Source of the DNA: Citrus sinensis
Taxonomy: Eukaryota > Streptophyta > Magnoliopsida > Sapindales > Rutaceae
Direction of reading: 5' to 3'
NCBI RefSeq assembly: GCF_022201045.2
Contig: NC_068563.1
Span: forward strand, 3,534,001 to 3,598,000
Length of the DNA stretch: 64,000 nucleotides
Below the pieces are notes generated by a model. The model worked only from the letters and a program-made list of their open reading frames with translations. It did no database searches and was not told the origin of the DNA. This document shows, in pieces, positions 63,561-64,000 of this stretch. The number at the start of each line of letters is the position of its first letter. Within the stretch, counting starts at the first letter, position 1. The position numbers were made by a program, and so were the translations under genes.

Positions 63561-64000
63561 CTCATATTTAATTAAAAGTTGCAATGTTGGATTTCATAAT
63601 TGAAAAATAGGGTTTTTATATTTGAATTACCTTTTGTTTTCTACTCTTTTTTTATAAGTATTTTTATCTCGAGTACGTATTTATAAAGATAAGGTTCCTT
63701 ATGTCCCTTTTATTTGATGCACTTCTTCCTACTTATAAATTTTTATGATCACTTCAAAATACAAATTTTTTAATTTAGCCCAGGGTAATATAAATTCTTG
63801 GGCCCGCCCCTGGCTGTCTGCAACCCCGTTATTTTTTCGAGAAATATGAGACATTTAAAAGACATTTTTGAAAATTAAAGCTTGTCCTTGTGTACAATTA
63901 AGCCAACTGTTAGGAAGATCCTAAGGAGAATCAAAGTGAACAGAATTAGGCATTGAACCACAATATATATGGAGAAAATGTTTTAGTATGAAACAAAAAT

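Larger units (their letters stand above)
61735..63812. mobile_element. hAT-type element, 2078 bp, carrying nested insertions
   Basis: It starts CAGTGGTGGATCTACAGG at 61735 and ends GGGCCCGCCCCTG at 63812. Read inverted, the right end is CAGGGGCGGGCCC, a hAT-like terminus. Identical 8-bp duplications GCTGTCTG lie at 61727-61734 and 63813-63820. Inside are the solo LTR (61965-62763), a MITE (about 63367-63560) and a repeated TTATATTTTCATCAATTTTA motif near 61810 and 61880. No transposase frame is recognisable, so it is non-autonomous or strongly decayed. Confidence 0.85.

Overview
The window is AT-rich, intron-containing eukaryotic DNA. Every recognisable protein belongs to a plant family (three-RRM RBP47-type protein, ZOP1, P-class PPR protein, CDPK-related kinase, DUF1645 protein, phytocyanin-like protein, plant serine carboxypeptidase). 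I read it as a nuclear chromosome segment of a eudicot, probably a woody rosid; a Citrus-like genome is my guess but the sequence alone does not prove it. No rRNA, confident tRNA, CRISPR or bacterial operon is present.

Layout. (1) 0.9-5 kb: a six-exon RNA-binding protein gene of the RBP47/RBP45 type, + strand. (2) 5.2-13.3 kb: a tandem duplication of a serine carboxypeptidase-like gene. The left copy (6076-8217, eight exons) looks intact; the right copy (about 11681-13235) is a pseudogene whose upstream part was invaded by a MITE and a hAT element. (3) 13.4-21.8 kb: gene-free, with nested non-autonomous transposons. (4) 22.0-23.1 kb: a single-exon DUF1645 gene, alone in a large intergenic region. 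(5) 29.1-32.5 kb: ZOP1 homologue, - strand, five exons. (6) 34.1-35.5 kb: an intronless domesticated Harbinger transposase (ALP1-like), + strand. (7) 38.1-40.4 kb: an intronless P-class PPR gene (EMB2745/At5g39710 type), - strand. (8) 41.5-47.1 kb: an eleven-exon CDPK-related kinase, - strand. (9) 47.1-53.9 kb: gene-free, MITE-rich. (10) 53.9-61.1 kb: two copies of a small phytocyanin-like gene, - strand; the left one is frameshifted, the right one intact. Solo LTRs sit inside the left copy's promoter and between the copies. (11) 61.7-63.8 kb: a 2.1-kb hAT element carrying a nested solo LTR with a 33-bp minisatellite and a nested MITE.

The genes do not form a pathway. Three of them handle RNA (RBP47-like, ZOP1, PPR) and one is a calcium-related signalling kinase. 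The main theme of the window is local gene duplication followed by decay and transposon insertion. Several insertions could be resolved to the base from terminal inverted repeats plus target-site duplications: four hAT elements with 8-bp duplications and three solo LTRs with 5-bp duplications. I found nothing I would call a new biological system. The best leads are a tandem duplication that copies a splice donor in the kinase gene, the two decaying gene duplicates, and the nested-transposon stratigraphy.

All splice sites were chosen by eye (GT-AG, reading-frame continuity, family conservation) and have not been checked against transcripts.
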